This document shows positions 1-7,123 of a stretch of 15,382 nt of DNA, piece by piece. The stretch is from an uncultured Polyangiaceae bacterium. GTDB lineage: Bacteria; Myxococcota_A; Polyangia; Polyangiales; Polyangiaceae. Within the stretch, counting starts at the first letter, position 1. Every line of letters starts with the position of its first letter. The notes beneath the pieces were generated by a model. The model was not told where the DNA came from and did not search any database. It was given only the letters and a program-made list of their open reading frames with translations. The stretch covers positions 1 through 15,382 of the forward strand of contig CALKVR010000776.1 of the NCBI GenBank assembly GCA_938004815.1, given 5' to 3'. The translations under genes and the position numbers were made by a program.

Positions 1-2
1 CC

Positions 3-446
3 GTCGACTACGTATCAACCCAAACCGACCGTCTCGTTCACGCCGAACCAGTACAGTTTCCCGTACCCGAGCCCCAGTACGCCTCGCGCGAGGAACAGGT
101 CGACGCCCTCTTCAAGGAGACCGACGCCAGCAGCCGCGACGCGCTCGTACGCGACGTCCGACTCCAGGTGGCGGCCTTCACCGCGGCCGACCTCGAGCGC
201 GACGACACGACCGAGGACGCGGTGGTCGATGCTCATCACCGCAAGGCTGCGCTAGCGGCCATCCGCGAGGTCGTCGGCAATTGGGATGAACGCGAGCAGC
301 GTCTCTACCGGATGCTCTATCCGGAGGAGGCTACAAATGCTGAGGCCGCCGAGGCCCTCGGTGTCGCCGAGCGCACGGTGATCCGCATGGCGCACCGGAT
401 CAGGGAGAAGCTCGGTGAGGCGCTGGCGGGGCTCGTCTCGTCGTAA
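3..446 (+). CDS. Sigma-70-like RNA polymerase sigma factor, C-terminal part (5' end outside window)
   Basis: The frame is open from the left edge to a TAA at 444-446, so about 147 C-terminal residues are visible and the start is missing. The last ~65 residues form a helical block with an acidic lead-in (NWDEREQRLYRMLYPEE) and a helix-turn-helix of region 4 type: AEAAEALGVAERTVIRMAHR, then a basic IREKLGEAL helix. In sigma factors this part contacts the -35 element. The upstream visible part (VDALFKETDASSRDALVRDV) looks like a region 2/3 linker but shows no diagnostic core-binding motif. The position-168 GTG is internal, because the frame and its codon bias continue upstream of it. It ends 26 bases before the convergent DUF4411 gene. 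It could also be another LuxR/sigma-type HTH regulator, since the core-binding half is not visible. Confidence 0.7.
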   Translation, partial: VDYVSTQTDRLVHAEPVQFPVPEPQYASREEQVDALFKETDASSRDALVRDVRLQVAAFTAADLERDDTTEDAVVDAHHRKAALAAIREVVGNWDEREQRLYRMLYPEEATNAEAAEALGVAERTVIRMAHRIREKLGEALAGLVSS

Positions 447-472
447 GTCCGCCACGCCCCACCCACCAGAGG

Positions 473-955
473 CTACTTCACCCATTTGACGGTCAGGCGG
501 CGAAACATCTGCAGGACGTTGATGTGCTCGACGTCGAAGGCGTCGCAGACATCGGGGACCTTGGGCCTGCCTCCGTGGCTGGGCTTCTCTTCCGTAACGA
601 CAACCGAGCCGGTGATGTTGAGAGCATGCGCGACCAGCCACGGGTCTGCAGAGTCTTCGATGCCACGGGTCAAGGTTGGGAACTTCGCAACCACGCGGTT
701 CATATCCGTGACGACGCGTGGGGTTTCTCTCAGCACAACGCTCGGTTGCACAATTCGGAGCCAAGCGGACACGCCCTTCTTCCCATCCCCGGTTTCGTTG
801 AGTGCTTGGCGCGGGGTTCTAATCACCTCTTGGATGGCGTAGTCGCGGATCAGGTCCCAGAGTCGTGCGAAGACATCCGGTGGATATCGATGCTCGAAGG
901 CGGAGATCCAGGCATCTGCATCGACAATGAAACTCTGGCTCTTGACGCGACTCAC
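473..955 (-). CDS. DUF4411 family PIN-like protein, putative toxin
   Basis: This 160-residue protein matches the pattern I know for DUF4411, a PIN-like family: FIVDADAWISAFEHRYPPD near residue 9 (acidic residues at about 12 and 14), DSADPWLVAHAL in the middle, and the VVTEEKP...KVPDVCDAFDVEHINVLQMFRRL ending. PIN folds are usually Mg-dependent ribonucleases, and members of this family often sit beside ImmA/IrrE-type genes, as here. The start is GTG at 955; it overlaps the TGA of the upstream metallopeptidase gene as GTGA, which suggests translational coupling. No signal peptide or membrane segment is seen. Family membership is fairly firm. Toxin activity is inferred from the neighbour and the fold. 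Confidence 0.85.
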   Translation of the reverse strand: MSRVKSQSFIVDADAWISAFEHRYPPDVFARLWDLIRDYAIQEVIRTPRQALNETGDGKKGVSAWLRIVQPSVVLRETPRVVTDMNRVVAKFPTLTRGIEDSADPWLVAHALNITGSVVVTEEKPSHGGRPKVPDVCDAFDVEHINVLQMFRRLTVKWVK

Positions 956-2106
956 GACGCTCTCCGAACGGCACGCCTGGCCAGGTCGCTCGCGAGCTGA
1001 TCGAGACCATTCACGCTTGTGCGAAGGTGGGTCGCGGCACGATGACCCGTCAGGACGCCACGTTGAAACGCCTCGAGGACCAGCCGAGAAAAGCGCTCGC
1101 CGTTCTGGGACAGAACAACGACGCGATGGGTACCGCCCCCGCCGGATTCAGAACGGGCAAGGTCTGCCTCCTTTCGCTGGAAAGCTCCACGCCGCGCCAT
1201 GTAGGTGTCCAGCGGGACAACACCGACGGTCACAAGCCGCAGCAAGAGCGCTTGTTCACTCACCGAGAAGCTGCGCGCGACGTTGCTCAGTTGCGCGAAC
1301 GTCGGCACGTGACTGACTCTGTGCGCGGCCAGGGCAGCGTGAACCGCGGATGACGGCATCAAGGCCGCTGCGGCGACTCTATTGCAGAACCACTCGACGC
1401 CTTCGTCGTGCAGGTCGCACAACCCACCCTGACGCAATCCTAGGTGTGCGAGCTCGTGAAACAGCGTGAACGACCTTCGCCTCGGACTGTCCGACGCGCG
1501 AAGCACTAGCAACGGAAGCAGCTCGTAGTGGAGCGAGAATCCGCTAACCGATGCGAGATCCGCGCCCGGTGCTTGGAAGACGAGCGCCCCCGCTTCCTCG
1601 GCGGCAACCTTCCGCGCACCAAGCACCTCGTAGTCGGAACCGTCATCACCCGAGTTCGGATGCGGCAGGGACGGTCCCAGGGCGTCGCGCAAGCGCGACC
1701 CTGCGACCTCTGGATCGTCGTCGACTCGACACCCGAACGGGAACGACTCCAGTTTCTCGTTGAGCTCTGCTGCTAGATCCAGAGCGGTCTCGCGGCGCTC
1801 CTTCGCGCGCCTAACCTGCAAGATCAGGCCTGGACTCTTGCGGTGGTCGTCGGCCCGGAAGTCTTTGGGAAAAGCGGTATCTTCGACGGGCGGGGAGTCG
1901 AGGTAGAGCACCGCCGTGGGTCGACGAAACATCGCCGCCAAGTCGTCAACCCGACCGTAGGTTACGGACGCCTGACCGGCTTCCCATTTCGCAACTGTCT
2001 CGACCCGGACCTGCAGACGAGCGGCGACATCCTCGAGTTCGTACCCGGCGCTCTCGCGGGCCCAGCGGATCATCGCTGGGTTGATCGGCGCCGCCTCGGA
2101 AGCCAT
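952..2106 (-). CDS. XRE-family regulator with ImmA/IrrE metallopeptidase domain
   Basis: A 384-residue two-domain protein. Residues about 8-65 form an XRE helix-turn-helix (MIRWARESAGYELEDVAARL followed by VETVAKWEAGQ). The ImmA/IrrE peptidase domain follows, with its zinc site HELAH at residues 217-221 and the third ligand probably Glu238 in EWFCNRVAAAALMP. ImmA/IrrE proteins are soluble metallopeptidases that often cleave a partner repressor; fused to XRE they can act as antitoxin-like regulators. The start is ATG at 2106. The stop overlaps the start of the DUF4411 gene, so the two are probably one transcript and possibly autoregulated through the HTH. After the zinc site comes a long C-terminal region (about residues 252-384) rich in Ser and Arg that I do not recognise. 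Function as a toxin-antitoxin pair is inference; the domains are clear. Confidence 0.9.
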   Translation of the reverse strand: MASEAAPINPAMIRWARESAGYELEDVAARLQVRVETVAKWEAGQASVTYGRVDDLAAMFRRPTAVLYLDSPPVEDTAFPKDFRADDHRKSPGLILQVRRAKERRETALDLAAELNEKLESFPFGCRVDDDPEVAGSRLRDALGPSLPHPNSGDDGSDYEVLGARKVAAEEAGALVFQAPGADLASVSGFSLHYELLPLLVLRASDSPRRRSFTLFHELAHLGLRQGGLCDLHDEGVEWFCNRVAAAALMPSSAVHAALAAHRVSHVPTFAQLSNVARSFSVSEQALLLRLVTVGVVPLDTYMARRGAFQRKEADLARSESGGGGTHRVVVLSQNGERFSRLVLEAFQRGVLTGHRAATHLRTSVNGLDQLASDLARRAVRRAS

Positions 2107-2181
2107 CGCGTCAGCCTACCTTGCTGCGCTCTCCGCGCTGCTAGAACTTGGCAAGCCTGCCGAAACCTTGCCCGCCGTCGC

Positions 2182-2910
2182 CTAGGCCCGCTTCCTCTGC
2201 TCCGCCAGCCCCATCCTGATCAGCAGATCCCGCCGCCCGATCGCCGCGTGCGCGATCTCGGCCCACTCGCCATACCAGTCGCGTAGTCGGCCCAACGCCT
2301 CGACGCGCTCGCGGGTGCGCTGCTCGCGCCGCTCGCCATCGTCGGCCACGGGGCTCGATCGCTTCGCGATGGCGAGCAGGCCGCGAAGGCGATCGCGCTC
2401 GTTCGCGGCAAGGATGCGGCGTTCGAGGATCTCGATCGCCCGGTGATCGTCGCTGGCGACGCCGCCGGCATGGGCTCGCTCGGCAAGCGCGTCGATCCGT
2501 TCGAGCAAGATGTCGAGCGCGAGCACCGCCGCCGCTCCCCTGCCCGGGCCGATGCCGCCGAGGAGAAAGGCCGCCTGCTCGGGGAAGCGTCGGCTCAGAG
2601 TGGCGCTCGCGATGCGGAAGATCTTCTCGTCGATGGTGCCCAGCTCGCTGATGGCGGCGCGCACATCGTCATCGCTGCGATCGGCTTCGCCATCGGGGGC
2701 TCGGTAGCCGGCAGCGGCATGGAGGAGGCGCCAGCCCTCGTGGTGGTCGGCCTCGGACCAGCCGTGCTCGGCGAGCGGCTCACGAATGGCCGACTCGCCG
2801 GCGATGCTGCGGAGGAGCCTGAGGACGCGCTCGGGCATCGTCTCCAGCGTCCGGCGGCCGACGGCTGAGCCGATCCGTGACGTGGTTTGGGCCGGCTTCT
2901 CGGTGCTCAC
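2182..2910 (-). CDS. Hypothetical protein, paralogue of the divergent gene at 3297-4181
   Basis: A 242-residue soluble, mostly helical protein of a family I do not recognise. It aligns along nearly its whole length with the divergent neighbour. Shared blocks are RTLE...ERxLxxLRxxAGE, EHGxSxAxHxEGW, IDExxFRxxxAxxSRRxP, FLLGGIxPGRGAA, LLxRID, AKRSxPV and LRxWYxEWxEIA followed by RRDxLIRxGxA. The Gly-rich LLGGIGPGRGAA block and the final WYGEWAEIA...RRDLLIRMG block are the best conserved and are likely functional or structural cores. The start is taken as GTG at 2910 because similarity begins at GRRTLE, upstream of the next candidate ATG at 2838. No signal peptide, membrane segment or metal motif is visible. 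The ImmA/IrrE gene starts 75 bases downstream on the same strand, so read-through is possible. Confidence 0.7.
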   Translation of the reverse strand: MSTEKPAQTTSRIGSAVGRRTLETMPERVLRLLRSIAGESAIREPLAEHGWSEADHHEGWRLLHAAAGYRAPDGEADRSDDDVRAAISELGTIDEKIFRIASATLSRRFPEQAAFLLGGIGPGRGAAAVLALDILLERIDALAERAHAGGVASDDHRAIEILERRILAANERDRLRGLLAIAKRSSPVADDGERREQRTRERVEALGRLRDWYGEWAEIAHAAIGRRDLLIRMGLAEQRKRA

Positions 2911-3296
2911 GCCCGGGACTCGTCACGAGGTGGGCCAAAGTGACAGCCGGAGCTGATCTTCTTGCCCGCACCAGAGCGGTGCACGCCCCTGCCGGACCAC
3001 TGCACGCAGCTGCGGTGACCGGTGCACGGCTCCACAGACCCCCTGCAAACTGGAGCCAGCCTATTTCTCGGCCTTGCACCGGCTTGATCGTCAGCCGCAC
3101 CGAGCCTCGCCGCGTGAAGCCTGGCGACAACTCCGGCGGAAAGATGACCGATGTTGAGCAACTCCGACCGAAACGCCCACGCGGCCTGGCCATGCGAAGA
3201 GCTGCACCGCCACCTCGAGCTCAACTTTTTCACCTGGCCCTGTCACCCCGAGCGCGGTCGCGACGAGTCAGGGTTGAAGCGGCGCCGCGAGGTGCG
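2911..3296. promoter_or_regulatory. Divergent intergenic region with three phased TGCACG sites
   Basis: These 386 bases separate the two divergent paralogues and must contain both promoters. I see no convincing coding frame: the plus-strand frame that continues upstream of 3297 has no similarity to the paralogue and poor third-base bias. The visible structure is a set of TGCACG copies at 2980, 3001 and 3023 (spacing 21 and 22 bases, about two helical turns). The first and third are part of the palindrome GTGCAC. A 10-base palindrome CGCAGCTGCG at 3005-3014 lies between the second and third. This could be an operator for a dimeric regulator. No clear -35/-10 pair was identified. Confidence 0.35.
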
Positions 3297-4181
3297 ATGG
3301 CCGCTCAAATGGAGATGACGATGAGCATGACGATCCCCGGGTCGGTCGGCACGACTGCGCCCACGAACAACGGTTCTTCCACCACCAATCCGAGCGACGC
3401 TGCGATAATGACAGTTACGTCCTCTTTTCCTCCCGATGTGACGCGCAAGACGCTGGAGGGCACGGTCGAGCGCGCCCTCTCGTTCCTGCGCGGCGTCGCG
3501 GGTGAGAAGCGCATCCGCGAGGTCCTGCACAAGCACGGCTACTCGGACGCGCATCAGCAAGAGGGCTGGCGCCGGCTCTCGGTCGCGGCGGGTTTTCATC
3601 AGCCGCTCGGAGCGCAGGACGACAACGACGTCGCCGTGCGCAACGCCATCACCGAGATCGACGCGATCGACGAGCAGGTCTTTCGCGTCACTTCGGCGAG
3701 CGTGTCGCGCCGACTTCCGATCCAGGGCGACTTTCTCCTCGGTGGGATCGCTCCGGGACGCGGCGCGGCGTCGGTGCTCAACCTCGAGATTCTGCTCGAT
3801 CGCATCGATCAGCTCGAGACGGGTGCCGGCCGTGAGGCGACCTCGGTGCCGGACCGGGCGACGGTCCAGCTGCTCTCGCAACGCGGTCTCTCCATCGCGG
3901 AGCGCGAGCGGCTTCGCCAGCTCATCAACGTGGCGAAGCGGTCGAACCCGGTCGACACGAACCCGACGGCGTCGGAGGAGCGCGACAAGCAGTACGTCGC
4001 GAACCTGCAGGCGCTCCGCGAGTGGTACGAAGAGTGGTCCGAGATCGCGCGCGCGCTCTTCACGCGTCGCGACTACCTGATCCGCTTGGGTATGGCGTCG
4101 ACCCGCCGCTCGAGCGCAGTCGAGGAGGAGGCAGAGGCGCCCGTGGCGGCACCGGTCAGCCCGGCTGATCCTGGGGTGTGA
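3297..4181 (+). CDS. Hypothetical protein, paralogue of the divergent gene at 2182-2910
   Basis: A roughly 294-residue soluble protein of unknown family, homologous to the minus-strand neighbour from TRKTLEGTVERALSFLRG onward. It keeps the LLGGIAPGRGAASVL block, IDEQVFRVTSASVSRRLP, RQLINVAKRSNPV, and the closing WYEEWSEIARALFTRRDYLIRLGMAS. Compared with the paralogue it has about 40 extra N-terminal residues rich in Thr, Ser and Asn and a short acidic/Ala-Pro C-terminal tail, both probably disordered. Five in-frame ATGs lie between 3297 and 3327. 3297 has GAGG four bases upstream, and 3321 has GGAG six bases upstream, so the start may be 24 bases later. The gene ends just before a strong hairpin at 4196-4234. 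No function can be assigned. Confidence 0.7.
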   Translation: MAAQMEMTMSMTIPGSVGTTAPTNNGSSTTNPSDAAIMTVTSSFPPDVTRKTLEGTVERALSFLRGVAGEKRIREVLHKHGYSDAHQQEGWRRLSVAAGFHQPLGAQDDNDVAVRNAITEIDAIDEQVFRVTSASVSRRLPIQGDFLLGGIAPGRGAASVLNLEILLDRIDQLETGAGREATSVPDRATVQLLSQRGLSIAERERLRQLINVAKRSNPVDTNPTASEERDKQYVANLQALREWYEEWSEIARALFTRRDYLIRLGMASTRRSSAVEEEAEAPVAAPVSPADPGV

Positions 4182-4195
4182 CGTGATGAGTGCAG

Positions 4196-4234
4196 GATGC
4201 GAGGCGCGCGGAGGGCAGCCGCGTGCCTCGCATC
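4196..4234. terminator. Strong 16-bp hairpin between convergent genes
   Basis: The arms 4196-4211 and 4219-4234 pair over 16 positions (ATGCGAGGC with GCCTCGCAT, then GCGCGG with CCGCGT including one G-U pair) around a 7-base loop. It lies 15 bases after the stop of the plus-strand paralogue and before the 3' end of the minus-strand cysteine-rich gene. No U-tract follows, as is common in GC-rich genomes, so intrinsic termination is inferred from position and stability. Confidence 0.65.
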
Positions 4235-4402
4235 AGGACTCTCCGGCGCCTGGCGTGTGCGCTTCTCTTCATGCAACGCACATCTCCTAGCGGTCGTTTC
4301 GCAGCCGATGCATGCACACGCCTTTCCGAGTCTCCCGACCGCTTTACTTCGTCGCTCGTTCCGCGCGTCGGGGCGCGAGAGTGGTCCGTGTCGTAGGCAG
4401 GC

Positions 4403-4987
4403 TCAGCTCTGTTCGGGCGCGTAGTCGAACGGGTCGCAGGTACCGCATTGAGATTCCGCGCAACCGGCGAGCAAGTCGTAGCCCCAGACGGCGTCGGGGT
4501 AGCTTTCGCGGCACCCGTTCGTGCAAGTGCTGTCGAGCGGATCGCACGCATCGAGACACGCTGCGAGCTCGCCGCAGTCGGGGGTGAGGTCGAAGCACGA
4601 CTGGAGGGCTCCGCAGCACTTGCTCTCGAAGCACGACGCGCAATCGTCCGTCCCCAGGTCCAGGTAGCACTGTGGGATGCCTCCGCCGGTCGGCATCGTC
4701 GTTCCCGCGGTCGCGCCGGTGCCGTACGACGCAGCCGTGGTCGGCATCCCCGGGTAGGGCTCCTGCGCGGTGTACCCGCCGCTGCCGTCGTCATCGCCGC
4801 CGCCTGGCCCGGAGCTGATGTCGCACCCCATCGCGGCCGACGCGATTGCGCCGATCCCGACGACCATCGCCACCGTCGGCGGCAAGCGCGGCGTCGATCG
4901 AACCGTGCCGCAATGCGGGCACGCGCCGTCGGCTCGCATCATGTGTCGACCACAACCGGCGCAAACGACCAAGGAAGGACGGGACAT
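4403..4987 (-). CDS. Zinc-ribbon/lipobox protein with 14-Cys module (divergent from the radical SAM gene)
   Basis: A 194-residue protein of unrecognised family. Residues 9-26 form a zinc-ribbon motif (CAGC...CPHC, CxxC-x10-CxxC). A hydrophobic stretch at about 38-54 ends in AAMGC, a lipobox-like site with Cys55 followed by Asp. The Gly/Thr/Pro-rich linker contains AASYGTGA. The C-terminal domain has 14 cysteines, including SKCCGALQSCF, TPDCGELAACLDAC and CAESQCGTC. ATG 4987 is chosen because the zinc ribbon begins directly after it, as in the paralogues; the 28 codons upstream look non-coding. It shares its module type with the gene at 10146-10784, not with the intervening 18-Cys genes. It is transcribed away from the radical SAM gene across a 239-base gap. 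Likely a membrane-anchored, disulfide-rich surface or periplasmic protein; function unknown. Confidence 0.75.
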   Translation of the reverse strand: MSRPSLVVCAGCGRHMMRADGACPHCGTVRSTPRLPPTVAMVVGIGAIASAAMGCDISSGPGGGDDDGSGGYTAQEPYPGMPTTAASYGTGATAGTTMPTGGGIPQCYLDLGTDDCASCFESKCCGALQSCFDLTPDCGELAACLDACDPLDSTCTNGCRESYPDAVWGYDLLAGCAESQCGTCDPFDYAPEQS

Positions 4988-5226
4988 GCCACCGACTAGT
5001 GCAGCGCTCGTGCCAGCGACGCCGGGCCGACGTATGCACGAGAAGAAGGGCTGGTCCGCGAGCGAGACCATGATCGGTGCCGAGTTGGCCCGGCGGGCCT
5101 AGGCACGTCCTGGCACAGACCGGCCGGTACCCCCCGTCGAGATCACCGTGCAGACCGCGATCCTATGGGCGTAACCTGGAGAAGCGCGCTACGGCACACA
5201 TCTTCCTTGCAGCTCCTAGGAACCCC

Positions 5227-6474
5227 ATGACCACGACCACCGAGCCCGTCCGCGTCATCCGCCCCGGAGAAGAGAGCGAGGCCCACCCGGTCTACGTCGT
5301 CTGGGAGATCACGACGAAGTGCGACCAGCCCTGTCAGCATTGCGGCACGCGCGCGGGGCCGGCGCGGCCGGTCGAGCTCTCGACCGAGGAGGCGCTCGAG
5401 GTCGCGCAGGCCCTGGTCGATCTGAATGCCCGTGAGGTCACCCTCATCGGCGGCGAGGCGTACCTGCGCCAGGACGTGACCCAGCTGATTTCGTACCTCG
5501 CCGATCGCAACGTGCGCGTCACGATGCAGACGGGAGGGCGCGCGTTGACGAAGGAGCGCGCCCAGACGTTCCGCAACGCCGGGCTCGCCGGGCTCGGCGT
5601 CTCGATCGACGGGCCCGCGATCGCCCATGACAAGCTGCGCGGAAATCTCGGCAGCTACCGCGCCGCCGTCAACGCGCTCGACAACGCCCGAGACGTCGGC
5701 CTCGCGCTCGGTTCGAACACGCAGATCAATCGCCTCAACATGCACCTCTTGAAGGAGCACGCGGCGATGTTGCAGTCCAAGGGCGTGGAGGCGTGGCAGG
5801 TCCAGCTCACCGGCCCCCTCGGCCGCGCTGCCGATCAGCCCGACTGGATCATCGAGCCGTGGATGATCGTTCCGATCGTCGACACCCTCGCCGAGATTCA
5901 GCGCGAGGCCATCGAGAAGTGGGACGGGAAAGGCGTCTGCTTCAACGTCTTCGCCAACAACAACATCGGGTACTTCGGCCCGCACGAGACGGTGCTGCGC
6001 TCGCTCCCCGGTCGATCCGATGCGCACTGGCAGGGCTGCCAAGCCGGCATCTTCGTGATGGGCATCGAGTCCGACGGCACCGTGAAGGCGTGCCCCACGC
6101 TGCCGACCGCCCCGTACGCCGGCGGCAACGTAAAGGACAAAGGCCTGGCCGAGCTCTGGGCCGAGTCCGAGCGGATCCGGTTCTCTCGAGACCGCACGAG
6201 CGACGAGCTCTGGGGGCACTGCAAGACTTGCTACTACGCCGAGGTGTGCCGCGGCGGCTGCTCGTGGACGGCCCACACCACCCTCGGCAAGCGCGGAAAC
6301 AACCCGTTCTGTTACCACCGCGTGACCGAGCTCCAGAAGAAGGGCATCCGCGAGCGGCTGGTGCACCGCGAGCGCGCCCCCAAGCAGATGTACGACTTCG
6401 GTCGCTTCGATCTGGTCGAGGAGCCCTGGTCACCCGACGGCGGCGAGCAGCTCGTGCAGCTCCGCCGGAACTGA
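5227..6474 (+). CDS. Radical SAM/SPASM domain protein, putative peptide or protein maturase
   Basis: A 415-residue enzyme. The radical SAM cluster motif CDQPCQHC (Cys32, Cys36, Cys39) opens the barrel, with the SAM-binding GGE at residues 75-77. The C-terminal half has a complete SPASM cysteine set for auxiliary 4Fe-4S clusters: Cys271, Cys289 in GTVKAC, then Cys332-x2-Cys335-x5-Cys341-x3-Cys345, and Cys362. SPASM enzymes mostly modify ribosomal peptides or proteins (sactionine, ether or C-C links, oxidation of side chains); some act on enzymes or cofactors. A tail of about 50 residues ending near FGRFDLVEEPW follows. ATG 5227 is preceded by AGGAA at 5218-5222, and the long upstream extension lacks coding character. 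No dedicated short Cys-rich precursor is adjacent; the neighbours are exported cysteine-rich proteins, which makes them candidate substrates. Enzyme class is certain; the substrate is unknown. Confidence 0.95.
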   Translation: MTTTTEPVRVIRPGEESEAHPVYVVWEITTKCDQPCQHCGTRAGPARPVELSTEEALEVAQALVDLNAREVTLIGGEAYLRQDVTQLISYLADRNVRVTMQTGGRALTKERAQTFRNAGLAGLGVSIDGPAIAHDKLRGNLGSYRAAVNALDNARDVGLALGSNTQINRLNMHLLKEHAAMLQSKGVEAWQVQLTGPLGRAADQPDWIIEPWMIVPIVDTLAEIQREAIEKWDGKGVCFNVFANNNIGYFGPHETVLRSLPGRSDAHWQGCQAGIFVMGIESDGTVKACPTLPTAPYAGGNVKDKGLAELWAESERIRFSRDRTSDELWGHCKTCYYAEVCRGGCSWTAHTTLGKRGNNPFCYHRVTELQKKGIRERLVHRERAPKQMYDFGRFDLVEEPWSPDGGEQLVQLRRN

Positions 6475-6488
6475 CGCCCCCACGTCAG
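6471..6488. terminator. Small hairpin containing both convergent stop codons
   Basis: CTGACG at 6471-6476 pairs with CGTCAG at 6483-6488 around a 6-base C-rich loop. The left arm holds the TGA of the radical SAM gene and the right arm overlaps the TCA (minus-strand TGA) of the cysteine-rich gene that starts at 7114. The stem is only 6 bp, so termination activity is doubtful, but it is the only structure in a gap of 10 bases between convergent genes. Confidence 0.3.
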
Positions 6489-7114
6489 CCGCAGCTGAAC
6501 GGGCAAACATCGTCGATCACGCAGACCTCCCAGGCACTGGCGGTGGCCGCGCCGTTCGGAAAGTCGCCCAAGCAAGTTCCGGGAGTCTGCATCTGGAGGC
6601 ACTGGACGCCGTCGTTCAGACAGTAGCAGTCGAGCTCGGGGCCCGGCTCGAGCTGGCCGTCGAAGTTGCCATCGCACGACTCGATGCACGCGTAGTACGG
6701 ACAGCATTGGGGATCGCTGGCACCGGGGCAGTCGAAGCTCCCGTCGCCGAAGCATGCCGTGAAGGCGCCAAGGCACGCGCCGCCGTCGAGGGCCGTGCTC
6801 GAGTCACCGAGGACGGAGCATTCGAGGCAGCCGCTCCTGGGGGTAAAGCCATCGCCCGAGCACACCCCGATGTCGTCGCAGGTGCCGAGGCCGGACGCCG
6901 CCGAGCTCACGACACCCGTGTTGCTCGACGCGACTTGGGTCGCGTTGGCGCTCTTGGTGGCGGTCGCGTTGACGCTCGCCTTGCCCGAAGTGACAGCCGC
7001 GTCGTCGGAGCCGCCGGCGCCGCCCTCACCGTCGGTGATGAAAACGGTGCTCCCGCACGCGAAGAGGCCCAGCGTCGACACGAACGTTCCCGCGATGATC
7101 CGAGCGATGCGCAT
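6485..7114 (-). CDS. Predicted lipoprotein with 18-Cys module, no zinc ribbon (last gene of array)
   Basis: A 209-residue protein with a normal short lipoprotein signal: MRIAR, a hydrophobic core, and LFAC with Cys20. A conserved CGSTVFITDGEGG follows, then a Ser/Thr/Ala linker (about residues 35-75) and an 18-Cys domain. Domain landmarks are TCDDIGVC, SGCLECSVLGDSS, FTACFGDGS, PQCCPYYACIESC, an EF-hand-like loop DGNFDGQLEPG, ELDCYC and PGTCLGDFPNG. The even cysteine number is compatible with nine disulfides after export. It is closest to the upstream gene at 7124-7765, from which 9 bases separate it, and both lack the zinc ribbon found in the other array members. The pair looks like a recent duplication. 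Family and function are not recognised. Confidence 0.75.
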   Translation of the reverse strand: MRIARIIAGTFVSTLGLFACGSTVFITDGEGGAGGSDDAAVTSGKASVNATATKSANATQVASSNTGVVSSAASGLGTCDDIGVCSGDGFTPRSGCLECSVLGDSSTALDGGACLGAFTACFGDGSFDCPGASDPQCCPYYACIESCDGNFDGQLEPGPELDCYCLNDGVQCLQMQTPGTCLGDFPNGAATASAWEVCVIDDVCPFSCG

Positions 7115-7123
7115 GGGGTGATC

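Noticed and set aside
2877..3296. A 140-codon N-terminal extension of the paralogue at 3297-4181
   Set aside because: It has no counterpart in the paralogue, has poor coding character, and would overlap the start of the divergent gene.
5143..6366. A 407-codon open frame antisense to the radical SAM gene
   Set aside because: The plus strand encodes complete radical SAM and SPASM motifs, and the antisense product is a repetitive Ala/Val/Arg shadow with no domain.
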